Shown here: piece after piece, positions 7,460 to 16,415 of the stretch
Layout: the number at the start of each line of letters is the position of its first letter
Position numbering within the stretch: the stretch's first letter is position 1
Assembly: GCA_016191205.1 (NCBI GenBank)
Contig: JACPPB010000010.1
Span: forward strand, 1 to 43,763
DNA: 43,763 bases
Source: Gammaproteobacteria bacterium
GTDB lineage: Bacteria > Pseudomonadota > Gammaproteobacteria > Pseudomonadales > Porticoccaceae
Direction: 5' to 3'
Program-made: the position numbers and the translations under genes
Notes under the pieces: generated by a model
Databases searched by the model: none
Told to the model about the DNA's origin: nothing
The model's input: the letters and a program-made list of their open reading frames with translations, nothing else

Positions 7460-8956
7460 TCAAGCAAATTCTCCCGGCTGTGCCCTTGCAGCCGCCCAGA
7501 ACGGCAGATAGGTACGCGCTCGGGTGCCGACCTCTGGGTCCTCGACCACTATCAGGCCAGCCGCCACGGCCTCATTCAGCAGGCGCGAGGCGAGCGAAGC
7601 GTTCTTTTCGGCAATCCCGAAGCGCTCGCGCACCGAACTGTTGGTCATGGGCTGACGGGTCACACAACGCAGACAGGCATGCAGGTAGCAGGCGCGGATG
7701 CGATCGACCTTGCTCATCTCGGTCAACGGCTTGTGGGCAAACAGCACGCACCGGGTGAAGCCCTCCGGCACCTCGAAAAGCGGCGCCGGAAGCTGGTAGA
7801 GCTCCACCTCGAACACTACCTTATCGATGCCGCTGCCGCGCTCCTCGCAGATACGGAACCGCCGCATCAGCGAAGCCAGGGTTTCATTACGGGACTTTGG
7901 CGGCGTGTCTACAAAGCGTTGGGTGTCGACCAGCGGCTCGCCGGGGTTGGTGATTTCGATGCGGTCGTCGAAGATCTCCACCATCGGCCCCGCACCGGTT
8001 ACGAAAAAGTCCTGATGGATCAGCGCATTGGCCACCAGCTCACGAATCGCCAGTTCCGGAAACATCGGCACAGCCTTGCGCAGGGCCTGGCCAATGACTT
8101 CGTTGGAAGGCAGCAGTCCGTTCACATAGCCAATCAGGCCCTCGAAGCCGCTGGCGTAGCCTTTGGTCCCCACCTGCTCCTTGAGTGTTTCGATACGGCT
8201 GCGGCCCCGGTACTGAATCACACGGGCCGCCTTGCGTCGCAGGCTGGCGAAGTCGTCGAGCCGTTTGGCAAACAAGATCGCACCAAGATTGGTGATGTTC
8301 CAGCCACCGGCCTCGCAGGGCACGATCAGGCCATCGTCCGCGAGGGCTTGAAGAATGCCTTCGCGATCAGCCGGCAGCGTCCGCTCCAGCAGGTCGAAGT
8401 AGGCGGGGTAGTCGAGCAGGCGCAACACCTCATCAGCCCTCGCGCGCTCGACTACAATCACCGCCTCGAAAGGCGTCTGGTCGAAGATCCGCCACAGCTC
8501 GCGCTCACGGTCAGGGACTTCCTTCAACTGCTTTTTGACTGAACCGATGCGAATGAATGCATCGTTCTGAAACCGTACTGGATGACGGAAGGCCCGACCA
8601 ATCTCCAGCAGCACCAGGGGTTGGCCGTCCAGTGTTAGCTCGTAAAAGTGGAAGTGAATCTTCGGCGCCAGCAGGCGCAGCAACCAGGCCTCCAGCGGCT
8701 CGTTGCCCTTCTTGCTGGCAGCGGGCGCAAAGCGGGTTCCGGCGATGCGATGGGTTACGTCTTCCACACCCCAAACCAGATAGGCGAACGCCTTGCCGTT
8801 GTAGGCTGCCGCGTTGGCCAGCGCCGAGAGATACTCGCCAATCTCCGCCGGATCGGCGTTGTTGACCTTGAACTCCACCCATTCAGTCTCGTGCGGCAGC
8901 TTGCACAGCTCGCGAACCAGCCCGGCCAGATAGTCGGCGCTGTGGTCGGCGCTCAC
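7460..8956 (-). CDS. AlbA_2 (Schlafen-type) / GHKL ATPase protein, RM-operon accessory
   Basis: 498 aa. The GTG start at 8956 overlaps the hsdS stop (GTGA). Residues about 20-135 form an AlbA_2/Schlafen-like putative nucleic-acid-binding domain (ETEWVEFKVNNAD, then ALANAAAYNGKAFAYLVWGVED). Residues about 295-385 are a RecG-like HATPase_c_4 domain: N-box ELVANALIHQDF (306-317), DRIEITNPGEP (G1 region) and EERGSGIDKV (G2). The last 100 residues look like a winged helix (SVRERFGIAEKNASLASRLL). Such proteins are often encoded beside type I RM genes and are annotated as transcriptional regulators or helicase-like. The biochemical role is not established, so regulation of, or an added function in, the RM system is only inferred from its place between hsdS and hsdR. 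Confidence 0.82.
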   Translation of the reverse strand: MSADHSADYLAGLVRELCKLPHETEWVEFKVNNADPAEIGEYLSALANAAAYNGKAFAYLVWGVEDVTHRIAGTRFAPAASKKGNEPLEAWLLRLLAPKIHFHFYELTLDGQPLVLLEIGRAFRHPVRFQNDAFIRIGSVKKQLKEVPDRERELWRIFDQTPFEAVIVVERARADEVLRLLDYPAYFDLLERTLPADREGILQALADDGLIVPCEAGGWNITNLGAILFAKRLDDFASLRRKAARVIQYRGRSRIETLKEQVGTKGYASGFEGLIGYVNGLLPSNEVIGQALRKAVPMFPELAIRELVANALIHQDFFVTGAGPMVEIFDDRIEITNPGEPLVDTQRFVDTPPKSRNETLASLMRRFRICEERGSGIDKVVFEVELYQLPAPLFEVPEGFTRCVLFAHKPLTEMSKVDRIRACYLHACLRCVTRQPMTNSSVRERFGIAEKNASLASRLLNEAVAAGLIVVEDPEVGTRARTYLPFWAAARAQPGEFA

Positions 8957-10410
8957 GGGCTGGCCTCATCGTCGGCGTTGTCGGGTTCGTCGCTCAGGTC
9001 GGTGTCGTCCTCGATGGAGTCGAGCGGCGCTTCGTCTGGAAGGCGCGCGGCGGCCGCGCGCACATCGAGCTTGCCGGTGACGACGTCGGCGACGAGGCGG
9101 GTGCGGTATTCGCGCAGCAGTTCGATTTCGCGGTTGAGGCGGGAGATGGCGACTTCGAACGTGCTTAGTTCCCGATTGAGGAATGCGACGATGTGCTCTT
9201 GCTCGGCCACCTCGGGCAATGGGACGCGAATACTCCCCACCGTCTCTGTGTTCAGGTTCAGTTGGGTACCCAGCTTGCCTAGGCCGTCATACACACGACC
9301 TGAAGAAAACACATATAAGAGAAACTCAGCATTGCCTCTGAACTGCGGGAAGTAAACGAAGCCATCATGAATGCAGCATTTGATTTTCGAAATGATCGGT
9401 TTACCCACGGAACCCGCGATGCTCAGGAAGATCGCGCCGGGTTCTAACGGAACACTTCGCGACTTGCCTAGCTCTGACAACCGCTCCGTGGTTGTTTCGA
9501 GGTAGCGATTGCTCGCGGTCACATCCTTGATCCGCACCCAGGCGTACTCCCCGCTCTCGTCGAAGTAACGCATGTCGGCGATGGGTCGCGGTGAAGCACC
9601 ACGTTTCACGAGCGAGAGGCTTTTCATGCGCCGAACCTCCCAATGCTGCGGAATGTCGCCGAGCCAGGGGATGCCGGAGGGCTTTCTTGGCAAGGATGAA
9701 GGTTGAAGTATGAAAGATGAATTTCCGTTTTCATCCTTCATCATTCTTACTTCATCCTTCCCCGTAACGGCTCGGTGGATGATGGCCTGCTTCTGCTCGC
9801 CCAGCAGCGCGATCACCTTCCGCTTCGCCCGGATCGCCCGCTCCAGCCGCCCATTCGCCCAGTCCAGAAACCGCACAATCGCCGCCTGCTCGTCGGGCGG
9901 AGGGAGCGTTACAGCGATGTTCCCGAGTCGTGTCTCAGATATGGCGGGATATGCAATCCCAACGGACTCTGCTGTCACCTGATTAGTGAAGGCATCGGAC
10001 TGCGCAACGTACCCAAGACACCTAGGAGTGGTGTCGGCTCGCGGCGACAACACAGCGAACCCTGTGGACGCCACGAGGGGCTGACTGCACTCATTCACCG
10101 TTAGCACTGCTTTCAGATAGGTGCGAACGGTAGAGACGATTGTGTCGCCCGACTGAAGTACCCTTCTCGCTCTCGATGGGGCATCCGCGAAACGCAAACG
10201 GACAGGATGTTTCGCTAATCGCCCAGTAGTCACAGCTCCAATGTCGAGATAATCAAACTCATAATCCGCCGGCGTATCCTCGCCAAGCGTGTGGCGATTG
10301 ATGGTGACCCAATTCTTCAGCCTTTGGACCTCCCAATGCCCCGGTACCTGCCCCAGCCACGGCAACCCCGAATCCTTGTATTCCGCATAGGGCTTGAGGT
10401 CGGCGATCAT
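8953..10410 (-). CDS. hsdS: Type I restriction-modification specificity subunit
   Basis: 485 aa. ATG at 10410 is chosen because [15 protein letters not shown] begins the HsdS fold; upstream sequence in this frame belongs to the overlapping Abi gene (ATGA overlap). Two half-repeats are clear: [19 protein letters not shown] (14-32) and [19 protein letters not shown] (about 245-263), each leading a target-recognition domain. Each is followed by a conserved helix ([15 protein letters not shown] near 170, and [15 protein letters not shown]). The first helix is followed by an extra segment of about 25 residues (219-243) encoded by simple repeat-like DNA. The C-terminus ends with an acidic tail. It sets the two half-sites recognised by the methylase/endonuclease complex; the recognition sequence cannot be read from the protein. 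Confidence 0.93.
   Translation of the reverse strand: MIADLKPYAEYKDSGLPWLGQVPGHWEVQRLKNWVTINRHTLGEDTPADYEFDYLDIGAVTTGRLAKHPVRLRFADAPSRARRVLQSGDTIVSTVRTYLKAVLTVNECSQPLVASTGFAVLSPRADTTPRCLGYVAQSDAFTNQVTAESVGIAYPAISETRLGNIAVTLPPPDEQAAIVRFLDWANGRLERAIRAKRKVIALLGEQKQAIIHRAVTGKDEVRMMKDENGNSSFILQPSSLPRKPSGIPWLGDIPQHWEVRRMKSLSLVKRGASPRPIADMRYFDESGEYAWVRIKDVTASNRYLETTTERLSELGKSRSVPLEPGAIFLSIAGSVGKPIISKIKCCIHDGFVYFPQFRGNAEFLLYVFSSGRVYDGLGKLGTQLNLNTETVGSIRVPLPEVAEQEHIVAFLNRELSTFEVAISRLNREIELLREYRTRLVADVVTGKLDVRAAAARLPDEAPLDSIEDDTDLSDEPDNADDEASP
9692..9762. repeat. Low-complexity repeat in the hsdS inter-TRD linker
   Basis: Degenerate copies of a CATCCTTCAT-like unit and its complement (aaggatgaag, atgaaagatgaa, tcatccttcatcat, cttcatcctt) lie in frame inside hsdS, between the central helix and the second recognition domain. 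They encode roughly [20 protein letters not shown]. The complementary halves can fold into a hairpin. Copy number in multiples of three would change linker length while keeping the frame. Confidence 0.7.
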
Positions 10411-11309
10411 GGTGCGGCTCCCTGCCAGATCGGCATCTGCTGCCAGTCGGGCGGGAAGCCCATCGCCCGCACATCGATCCGGTGTTGTACCAGCAGCGCT
10501 TGCAGTCGGCTGCGCCAGTGGTGGCGCGGGGCGATGATGTTCATGCAATGCAGCAGCAGGACCAGGCTGTTGTAGAGCTTGCGCGAGCCGGGGTTGAACT
10601 GGGCCGCCAGTCCGGCGGGTTTGTTGCGCGGCAGCCCCGGCGTGATGGTGAACTCGCGGTTCCACAGGCGGCTGTGGTGGGCGCAGAGGTTGCGCACATG
10701 GGTCAAATGGTGCGCCCAGGAGGCCAGAATCTTCTCATCCAGTTGGTAGACGCGGGCGATCGCGCGCCGGGTGGGCATGGGTTTGAGGTTGCTGTACCAC
10801 TGGGAGAGTTGCCCCAGCGACATCACTTCACAGACTGCCCACACCGGCGGCAGGGGTTCGGAGTAGCTTTCCTTGAAATGGCGAATGAACTGCTCGTCGG
10901 AACGGCTTATCTCGGCGCTGAGGCTGTTCAGACTCTTTTGCCAGCGGTCTTGCCGACAGGCAAGGGTGGTGTCGAGATGGGCGTGGGGTCCGTGACAGTG
11001 GGCCATCTGGTAGGCCCACTGGCCGCGCACCGAGACTTCGACGCGCTCGATCGCATCCATCACCAGCAGACGCAACTCGCGATCAAAAATGTAGAGATTC
11101 AGTACGGCGGAAAACCGGGTGCCGGGCTGGAATTGGTGCGAGCTGTGGTCGGTCTCGAAGGGGAGCCAGTAGGCGCCGAGCCGATAGTAGTTGAGGTGCT
11201 GTAGGTAAAACCGGGCTTCGTCCGGGTTGTCGATGACCATGCCGCGCTGCTGGAGTAGCGCAACCTGTTGTGCGTAGGTGCTGGGTTTCTTGCCGAATGG
11301 GCGCTTCAT
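10407..11309 (-). CDS. Abi-like (Abi_2/AbiD-F family) HEPN protein
   Basis: 300 aa. It has the Abi_2 family layout: N-terminal [17 protein letters not shown] and [19 protein letters not shown], central [21 protein letters not shown], and C-terminal [15 protein letters not shown]. The latter carries the HEPN RNase signature RxxxxH (R206-H211). Related proteins (AbiD, AbiF, RM-associated Abi) stop phage growth, most likely by cutting RNA; the activity here is inferred. It lies inside the type I operon between hsdM and hsdS and shares an ATGA overlap with hsdS, so the two are translationally coupled. Such placement suggests a back-up response if restriction fails. A terminator-like hairpin precedes its start. 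Confidence 0.85.
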   Translation of the reverse strand: MKRPFGKKPSTYAQQVALLQQRGMVIDNPDEARFYLQHLNYYRLGAYWLPFETDHSSHQFQPGTRFSAVLNLYIFDRELRLLVMDAIERVEVSVRGQWAYQMAHCHGPHAHLDTTLACRQDRWQKSLNSLSAEISRSDEQFIRHFKESYSEPLPPVWAVCEVMSLGQLSQWYSNLKPMPTRRAIARVYQLDEKILASWAHHLTHVRNLCAHHSRLWNREFTITPGLPRNKPAGLAAQFNPGSRKLYNSLVLLLHCMNIIAPRHHWRSRLQALLVQHRIDVRAMGFPPDWQQMPIWQGAAP

Positions 11310-11322
11310 GGAGCGCGCCGCA

Positions 11323-11377
11323 GAAAAAAGTAACCCGCCGGTTTGAGGGTACTCCGAAGAGCATAGCCTTGGCGGGT
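11323..11377 (-). terminator. Possible terminator/attenuator between hsdM and the Abi gene
   Basis: On the minus strand ACCCGCC (11377-11371) pairs with GGCGGGT (11339-11333), followed after three bases by six T residues. The loop is about 31 bases and itself contains a GCTC-TTCG-GAG hairpin. It ends about 14 bp before the Abi start and may lower transcription of the Abi, hsdS, ATPase and hsdR genes relative to hsdM. The large loop keeps confidence moderate. Confidence 0.45.
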
Positions 11378-11505
11378 CTTGTTGCTGTGAATTGTAGGCC
11401 CTTCGCGCCGCGCATGTCGAGCGCGATGACGCGCTGGCACATCGAGCGCGCTATTCGTCGTGATCCAGGCATCGCAGCCTGCGTAGGGATGGACTGCACG
11501 CCGCA

Positions 11506-13818
11506 TTAGCCGCCGCTCCCGATGATCTCGCTCAGCAGCCCGCCCGCCTCCTGCTCGATGGCGAGGATGTCGGCGGCGATTTCTTCCAGCGTGCGCAGCG
11601 GTTGCGGCTGGTAGAAGTGGCGGGTGAAGCTGATTTCGTAGCCGATTTTGGTGGCGTCTGCCTTGATCCAGGCATCGGGGGTGTAGGGCAGCACTTCGCG
11701 GCGGATGAAGGCCGCTATGCCATCGTTGTCGGGGCCGCCGTCTTCGAGCAGCGGCACCTGCTCGGTGTCGCGCAGGTCGGCATCGGGCTCATATTCGACG
11801 ATGGCGGGCTTGCCATCCACGCTTGCTTCGAACAGGCCGCGCAACGGATCGGCCTTGGCCCGTCCGGGCTTGTGCACCCTGGCGATGACCGGCGGCGCGG
11901 TTTCATCACGCCAGCTCACGGCCTTGAGGATCAGTTTCAGGTCCGGGGTGGTGAGCTTGATGCCCGTCTGCTTGAGGGCGGCATCGACGCGCTCACGAAA
12001 GATGTTGTGGTTCTCGAACAGCGCATCGCCCAGCACTTCACACAGCTTGGTGGCCGTTTCGACCAGGCGGCCATCGCGCTCCCAGGTCTTCGGGTCGAGC
12101 AGTTTCTTGCGCTTCTTCTCGGGCAGCCCCTTCTTGCCGCTGCCGCCTTCCTCGTCGTCCGACTCGTCGTCCTTGCCCCACTCGGCCAGCCGCTGTTCGA
12201 GGGCGGCAGACACCGTGGCGAACTTGGTGGCCAGCGCGTCGCCGAACTCCTCGTAGAGCACCGCGCGGATGTCCTCGTCGCCCGAGGCAAAGCGCAGCGT
12301 TTCGATGGCCTTCAGCGTGAGCCGGCTGTGCAGTCGCAGCGGACGCTCGACGGTGACTTTCCAGTAGCCGAATGCCTCATTGGGGAAGATCTTCGACTCC
12401 GGCGTTTCCTTGAAGTCGAGAAAGGTGCGGCTGATGCGCTCGATGTCCTCGGGCGACAGTTCGCAGTTTTTCTTGCCCAGGTTCTTGCGCAGCGGCTTGA
12501 ACCACTGGCTGGCGTCGATCAGTTGTACCTGGCCTTTACGGTGCGCGGGCTTGCGGTTGCTCAGCACCCAGATGTAGGTGGCGATGCCGGTGTTGTAGAA
12601 AAGATTGAGCGGCAGCGCGACGATGGCCTCCAGCCAGTCGTTCTCGATCAGCCAGCGGCGGATGTTGCTCTCGCCCTGGCCGGCGTCGCCGGTGAACAGC
12701 GAGCTGCCGTTGTGCACCTCGGCGATGCGGCTGCCCAGCGCCGACTTGGCGTTCATCTTCGCCGCCATGTTGGCCAGGAACAGCATCTGGCCGTCGCTGG
12801 AGCGGGTGACCAGCGACAGCTCCTCGCCCTGGTGCATCACCTTGAAGCGCGGATCGCGCATGCCGTCCTTGCCGCCCATGGCTTCGAGGTCTTTCTTCCA
12901 GCTCTTGCCATAGGGCGGATTGGCGAGCATGAAGTCGAATTCCTGCGCCGGGAAGGCGTCGTGCGCCAGCGTGGACCACTCGGCGCCACCGACGATGTGG
13001 TCGGCGTTCTCGCCCTCGCCCTTGAGCAGCATGTCGGCCTTGCAGACGGCGTAGGTCTCGGGGTTGATCTCCTGGCCGTAGAGCAGGCTGGTGACCGCCT
13101 GTTGCCGTTTGGCAGCGATATCGAACAGGGTTTCCTCGGCCACGGTGAGCATGCCGCCGGTGCCGCAGGCGCAGTCGTACAGCAGGTAGGTGCCGGACTT
13201 GATCTGGGTCTCGATGGGCAAGAACACCAGGTTCGCCATCAGGCGCACCGCATCGCGCGGCGTCCAGTGCTCGCCGGCTTCCTCGTTGTTGTCCTCGTTG
13301 AACTTGCGCACCAGCTCCTCGAACACCGTACCCATCGCGTGGTTGTCAATGCCGGCCGGCGACAGGTCGATGTCGGGGTCGAGGAATTTGTTGATCAAGG
13401 TGCCGATGGCGTCGGCCTTGGAGAGCGTTTGCAGTTGATTGCGGAATTTGAAGTTTTCGAGGATGTCCTGGACGTTGGGCGAGAAACCGTTCAGGTAGTC
13501 CTCGAAGTCCGCCAGTAGCTGCTGCTGGCTGCCACGGGACTTCAGATCGCGCAGGGTAAAGCGCGAGGTGTTGTAGAACGCCTGGCCAGACGCATCGCAG
13601 AGCGCGGCACGCTGCTCGGTGATGCCAGCGTCATCCAGCATCTTCCTGGTGTCGAGCACCGCCGGTTTGGTGGGCTCCAGCACCGCATCCATGCGCCGGA
13701 TGACGCACATCGGCAGAATCACGTCCGGATATTTGCCACGCCTGAACAGGTCGCGCAGCACATCATCGGCGATGCCCCAGATGAAGGAGACGATTTTGTT
13801 GTGGGTGGCTTGGTCCAT
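11506..13818 (-). CDS. hsdM: Type I restriction-modification DNA adenine methylase subunit
   Basis: 770 aa. ATG at 13818 (MDQATHNKIVSFIWG) has GGAG about 10 bases upstream; a GTG 17 codons earlier lacks support. Domains: HsdM N-terminal helical domain (1-150), then the SAM-binding Rossmann fold with motif I DCACGTGG (215-222) and catalytic motif IV NPPYG (300-304), giving N6-adenine methylation. The long C-terminal region (about 500-770) has an acidic/basic linker (GKDDESDDEEGGSGKKG) and a DEAD-box-like accessory end seen in long HsdM proteins. It works with HsdS as the modification enzyme and with HsdR for restriction. First gene of the operon; 195 bp separates it from the Abi gene. Confidence 0.94.
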   Translation of the reverse strand: MDQATHNKIVSFIWGIADDVLRDLFRRGKYPDVILPMCVIRRMDAVLEPTKPAVLDTRKMLDDAGITEQRAALCDASGQAFYNTSRFTLRDLKSRGSQQQLLADFEDYLNGFSPNVQDILENFKFRNQLQTLSKADAIGTLINKFLDPDIDLSPAGIDNHAMGTVFEELVRKFNEDNNEEAGEHWTPRDAVRLMANLVFLPIETQIKSGTYLLYDCACGTGGMLTVAEETLFDIAAKRQQAVTSLLYGQEINPETYAVCKADMLLKGEGENADHIVGGAEWSTLAHDAFPAQEFDFMLANPPYGKSWKKDLEAMGGKDGMRDPRFKVMHQGEELSLVTRSSDGQMLFLANMAAKMNAKSALGSRIAEVHNGSSLFTGDAGQGESNIRRWLIENDWLEAIVALPLNLFYNTGIATYIWVLSNRKPAHRKGQVQLIDASQWFKPLRKNLGKKNCELSPEDIERISRTFLDFKETPESKIFPNEAFGYWKVTVERPLRLHSRLTLKAIETLRFASGDEDIRAVLYEEFGDALATKFATVSAALEQRLAEWGKDDESDDEEGGSGKKGLPEKKRKKLLDPKTWERDGRLVETATKLCEVLGDALFENHNIFRERVDAALKQTGIKLTTPDLKLILKAVSWRDETAPPVIARVHKPGRAKADPLRGLFEASVDGKPAIVEYEPDADLRDTEQVPLLEDGGPDNDGIAAFIRREVLPYTPDAWIKADATKIGYEISFTRHFYQPQPLRTLEEIAADILAIEQEAGGLLSEIIGSGG

Positions 13819-13897
13819 GCTCAGGCGGCTCCAAATAGGCAAAAAAGATGCATATGCCGACAGTTTCACTGCCCCACCGGGATCGCATCGGCTTGTT

Positions 13898-14010
13898 TCA
13901 CAAGTACTTAAATTTTCGCGTTACGTCGCCTGTCTTCCCGTCCAGCTCGCTGGCGCAGCCGGCGTCCTTGTGCAGGATGTTATTGATGTTTTTGAAAATC
14001 TTTCGAACAT
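13898..14010 (-). pseudogene. Relic of a second hsdM N-terminus
   Basis: An ATG at 14010 (MFE) followed, after a one-base slip, by IFKNINNILHKDAGCASELD matches the opening of the other common HsdM type (MFEQ..FKNIDDVLWKEAGC..ELDY). Sequence similarity then ends, and the frame stops at 13898. The fragment of about 38 codons lies between the stop of the methylase-like gene and hsdM. It suggests that an earlier RM locus stood here or was lost when the present one arrived. The match is by eye. Confidence 0.55.
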
Positions 14011-14034
14011 GGGCTTCGCCTTACCCTCACTGAA

Positions 14035-15798
14035 TTAAACTGACCACAGCGCCTGCGAGAGCTGTGCGAGTTGGGTTTGCAGACCCCTGATCTCTCGCTG
14101 AAGGCATGCTTCCTTCTCCAGTACCTCGGCCGCGACAGCTTGCTCAGCCATTGATGGAACGGGCACTGCCATGGCTTCAAGCTCACGCGTCTGGATGAAG
14201 GACATCGTGCCAGCGGACACGATGCCCTTCATCAGGGCCTGTCCCAGGCCTGATCGCAGCAGCATGAAGAGCGCTTTAGGGTTGATATGCGGAGAAGTCA
14301 TTCGCAATGCGACTGAGGATTGCCCGACGACCCACGGCAGATCAGACGTTTTCAATGAATCAGGAACCAGACCGACCTTTCCCACGGACCCCTTGATAGT
14401 CAGCACGATGTCAAGGGGTTGCAGGTGGTGGCGGCCGAGCTTCTTGGCCACCTCCTCGTCGACCTCGATGCGCTTCTGAGGTTGTTCGATGTAGCCGTAT
14501 GAGGGGAGATCGGCCACGCCGATTTCTCGAAGTAAGACACTCGTTTTTCCCTTCGACTTCACCACGGGCGGGCGGATTATCTCGGTCTGATCTCCCAGCG
14601 AGACGAGTTCCGCGTTGTCCAGCAGGGCCAGCACCCTCTTTTGCTCAACCGGAATCAGGTATCGAGCGACCTGTAGTTGGTAGTCGTTGGCCGTGATCTC
14701 GACGATGGGGACATCCCTGGCGAGGGTGTCGTCAGGCCTCCCATTCGTTGCATCGATGATCGCATCGACTCTTGTTAGCTGCGAGCGCGTCTTGGATGTC
14801 ATACGACGGAAGCGATCATCGTCAGCGTTGACCATCCGAACAGTTCGCTGGCCTCCCTGGGGAGAGATAACGAGCATTGAGATCCCGATGCTGGCTGAAG
14901 CCAAGAGACCCGGCGGTAGCGCAATCACCGCGCGGAGCTGCCCCTTCTCGACCAGGCTTTTGCGCAGCTCGTAGTCTGCGTTGGTGCCGAAGAGAAACCC
15001 GTTGGGAACGCACACCAGCACGCGAGATTTAGCCACAGCCATCAGATGACGCAGGGAGAGCACTGATGACAGCGTGGTTTTCTCAGGGAATCGCTCGAAA
15101 AGATCTCGCTCTGCGGTCTCTGGCTCGTAGCGCAGGCCAATCGGTGGGAATGCGATAGCGCTATCGAACTTCGTCAGCTTGCCGTGGGCGACCGAACCCG
15201 GCATGCGGATCGGGTCCGTGTGTTCCACCGTGAGCTGTCCGCCGACGATCAAGCCTGACAGACAGGCAATGGCCGGGGCCATTTGGATATCGGAATGGAC
15301 GCGAGCCCCTTTCTTGAGAGCTCGCGCTGTTAGCTGCCCACTGCCATCCCAGGCGACATAGATTGACTGGCCCAGATCAGGCTCCAGTCCCATCAGTAGA
15401 TCCGCCACCTCTGGCGGCATTCCGAAATCGTCCCAGCGACTAAGTCCAGGCACGGCCAGGTCTGCTGCGCCCAAGCCCAACAGCAGCCCCTGCGACTGCA
15501 TTTTCAGGCACTGCCGTAGTCCTGCTCGCAGCGGGATGAATAGATGTTTCTTGAGGGTCAGCAGTGAGCTAAAGGCATGTCTGCAGACACTGTTTTGATT
15601 GGCGAGAGCTTCAATCATCTCGCTCAGATGGGTGTCATCGGCATCAAGAGCGACTTCCGGGCTCAAGTCCTGACCAATCTCTCGGCGCTCCCCAAGCGAT
15701 GTCCACGCAAGGATCTGTAGGGCACGCTCATGCGACGCCGGCAGGTCTTCAGTGCCTTGCATGACGTCCATCAGCGCAGTGATGATCTTGTTGTTCAT
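14035..15798 (-). CDS. Methylase-like protein with degenerate catalytic motifs fused to an HsdS-like domain
   Basis: 587 aa from ATG 15798. Residues about 95-385 follow the N6-adenine methylase (HsdM/N6_Mtase) layout: a predicted Rossmann strand and glycine loop, YVAWDGSGQLT (147-157), and a later LRAVIALPPGLLASASIGISMLVIS that matches the HsdM motif after the catalytic site. The SAM loop lacks the usual DPFCGSGG form, and the catalytic NPPF/Y is replaced by FPPI (217-220, in AIAFPPIGLR). Residues about 395-587 look like an HsdS recognition domain plus coiled-coil (HHLQPLDIVLTIKGSVGKVGLV, then PSMAEQAVAAEVLEKE). It may bind specific DNA but probably does not methylate. It follows the small DUF4258-like gene by 7 bp and is independent of the hsdM operon. 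The function is unknown. Confidence 0.72.
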   Translation of the reverse strand: MNNKIITALMDVMQGTEDLPASHERALQILAWTSLGERREIGQDLSPEVALDADDTHLSEMIEALANQNSVCRHAFSSLLTLKKHLFIPLRAGLRQCLKMQSQGLLLGLGAADLAVPGLSRWDDFGMPPEVADLLMGLEPDLGQSIYVAWDGSGQLTARALKKGARVHSDIQMAPAIACLSGLIVGGQLTVEHTDPIRMPGSVAHGKLTKFDSAIAFPPIGLRYEPETAERDLFERFPEKTTLSSVLSLRHLMAVAKSRVLVCVPNGFLFGTNADYELRKSLVEKGQLRAVIALPPGLLASASIGISMLVISPQGGQRTVRMVNADDDRFRRMTSKTRSQLTRVDAIIDATNGRPDDTLARDVPIVEITANDYQLQVARYLIPVEQKRVLALLDNAELVSLGDQTEIIRPPVVKSKGKTSVLLREIGVADLPSYGYIEQPQKRIEVDEEVAKKLGRHHLQPLDIVLTIKGSVGKVGLVPDSLKTSDLPWVVGQSSVALRMTSPHINPKALFMLLRSGLGQALMKGIVSAGTMSFIQTRELEAMAVPVPSMAEQAVAAEVLEKEACLQREIRGLQTQLAQLSQALWSV

Positions 15799-15805
15799 GG
15801 CAGCC

Positions 15806-16066
15806 TCAGTGCTCGATCCCACCTTCGAAGCGGTACGTCGTAACGAGCGCGTAATCCTGTGCGACGACAACGACCCCACCCTTGTCGCGGGCCTTGAGCA
15901 GTAGACGACGGCGCTCATCGAGGCGATCAAGCTCCCTATCCAATTCCCTCCGGCCCAGGACATACCTGTCGCCGTGCTGGTAGCCAAGCTCAAGGGCCAG
16001 GTCCGCGAGATCCTTTGAGATCCCCCGTTGCGACATGCGCTTCTCGAAGTGCCTCGTCTTGTTCAT
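15806..16066 (-). CDS. DUF4258-like small protein
   Basis: 86 aa from ATG 16066, which has a good ribosome site (gagggg). The N-terminus HFEKRMSQRGISKDLADLALELG and the C-terminal VVVVAQDYALVTTYR are typical of DUF4258, a small fold that resembles RelE/ParE- and BrnT-type proteins. The middle is highly charged (LDRELDRLDERRRLLLKARDKGG). Members are sometimes predicted toxins, but no activity can be claimed here. It sits 7 bp ahead of the degenerate methylase/HsdS fusion and is probably co-transcribed with it. A possible promoter lies upstream (TTGAAA, 17 bases, TAAGCT on the minus strand near 16127-16099). Confidence 0.6.
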   Translation of the reverse strand: MNKTRHFEKRMSQRGISKDLADLALELGYQHGDRYVLGRRELDRELDRLDERRRLLLKARDKGGVVVVAQDYALVTTYRFEGGIEH

Positions 16067-16349
16067 GCATTTCCCCTCGTGCTGTGGATCTGAAGAGAGC
16101 TTAGATGAACGCAATACGCATTTCAAGTAGTCACTACCATTAATTAAAAACCCCATACTTATTCGCGCCATATCGGGGCCACGATGGCGTTCCCTGCGAA
16201 AGCCTGTGCCGGTAGGTATCCCGTCCCCGGCATCGAGGCTGGGTTGATGCCCTACCGGGAAGCTGCCGCAGCATGGAAGTTACCCACGCTGAAACGCCAG
16301 AAAGTCCCACGCTGAAAATCCGCTACCTCCCTCTTCCGGTGGCAAACCA
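16067..16349. other. Intergenic region left of the transposon
   Basis: No gene recognised. It contains the upstream region of the DUF4258-like gene and two direct copies of CCCACGCTGAAA (16283-16294 and 16306-16317, 23 bp apart). It ends with AACCA (16345-16349), the left copy of the transposon's target duplication. Confidence 0.6.
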
Positions 16350-16382
16350 GGGGTTCAGCCGAGATACGTGTAAAAATGCCCC
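16350..16382 (+). repeat. Left terminal inverted repeat of the Tn3-family transposon
   Basis: 33 bases starting GGGG, matching the complement of 43232-43264 except at one position (atgcccc here, acgcccc at the other end). Beyond 33 bases the match continues only partly. Confidence 0.93.
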
Positions 16383-16415
16383 GCAAAACTCAAATAATTC
16401 TTTCAGGTTAATGAG

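Noticed and set aside
11602-13518. Plus-strand open frame (638 codons) antisense to hsdM
   Set aside because: A mirror of the hsdM codon pattern. HsdM on the other strand has motif I and NPPY.
16283-16317. Two CCCACGCTGAAA copies as an iteron or CRISPR-like array
   Set aside because: Only two 12-bp copies, with no further units or associated genes.
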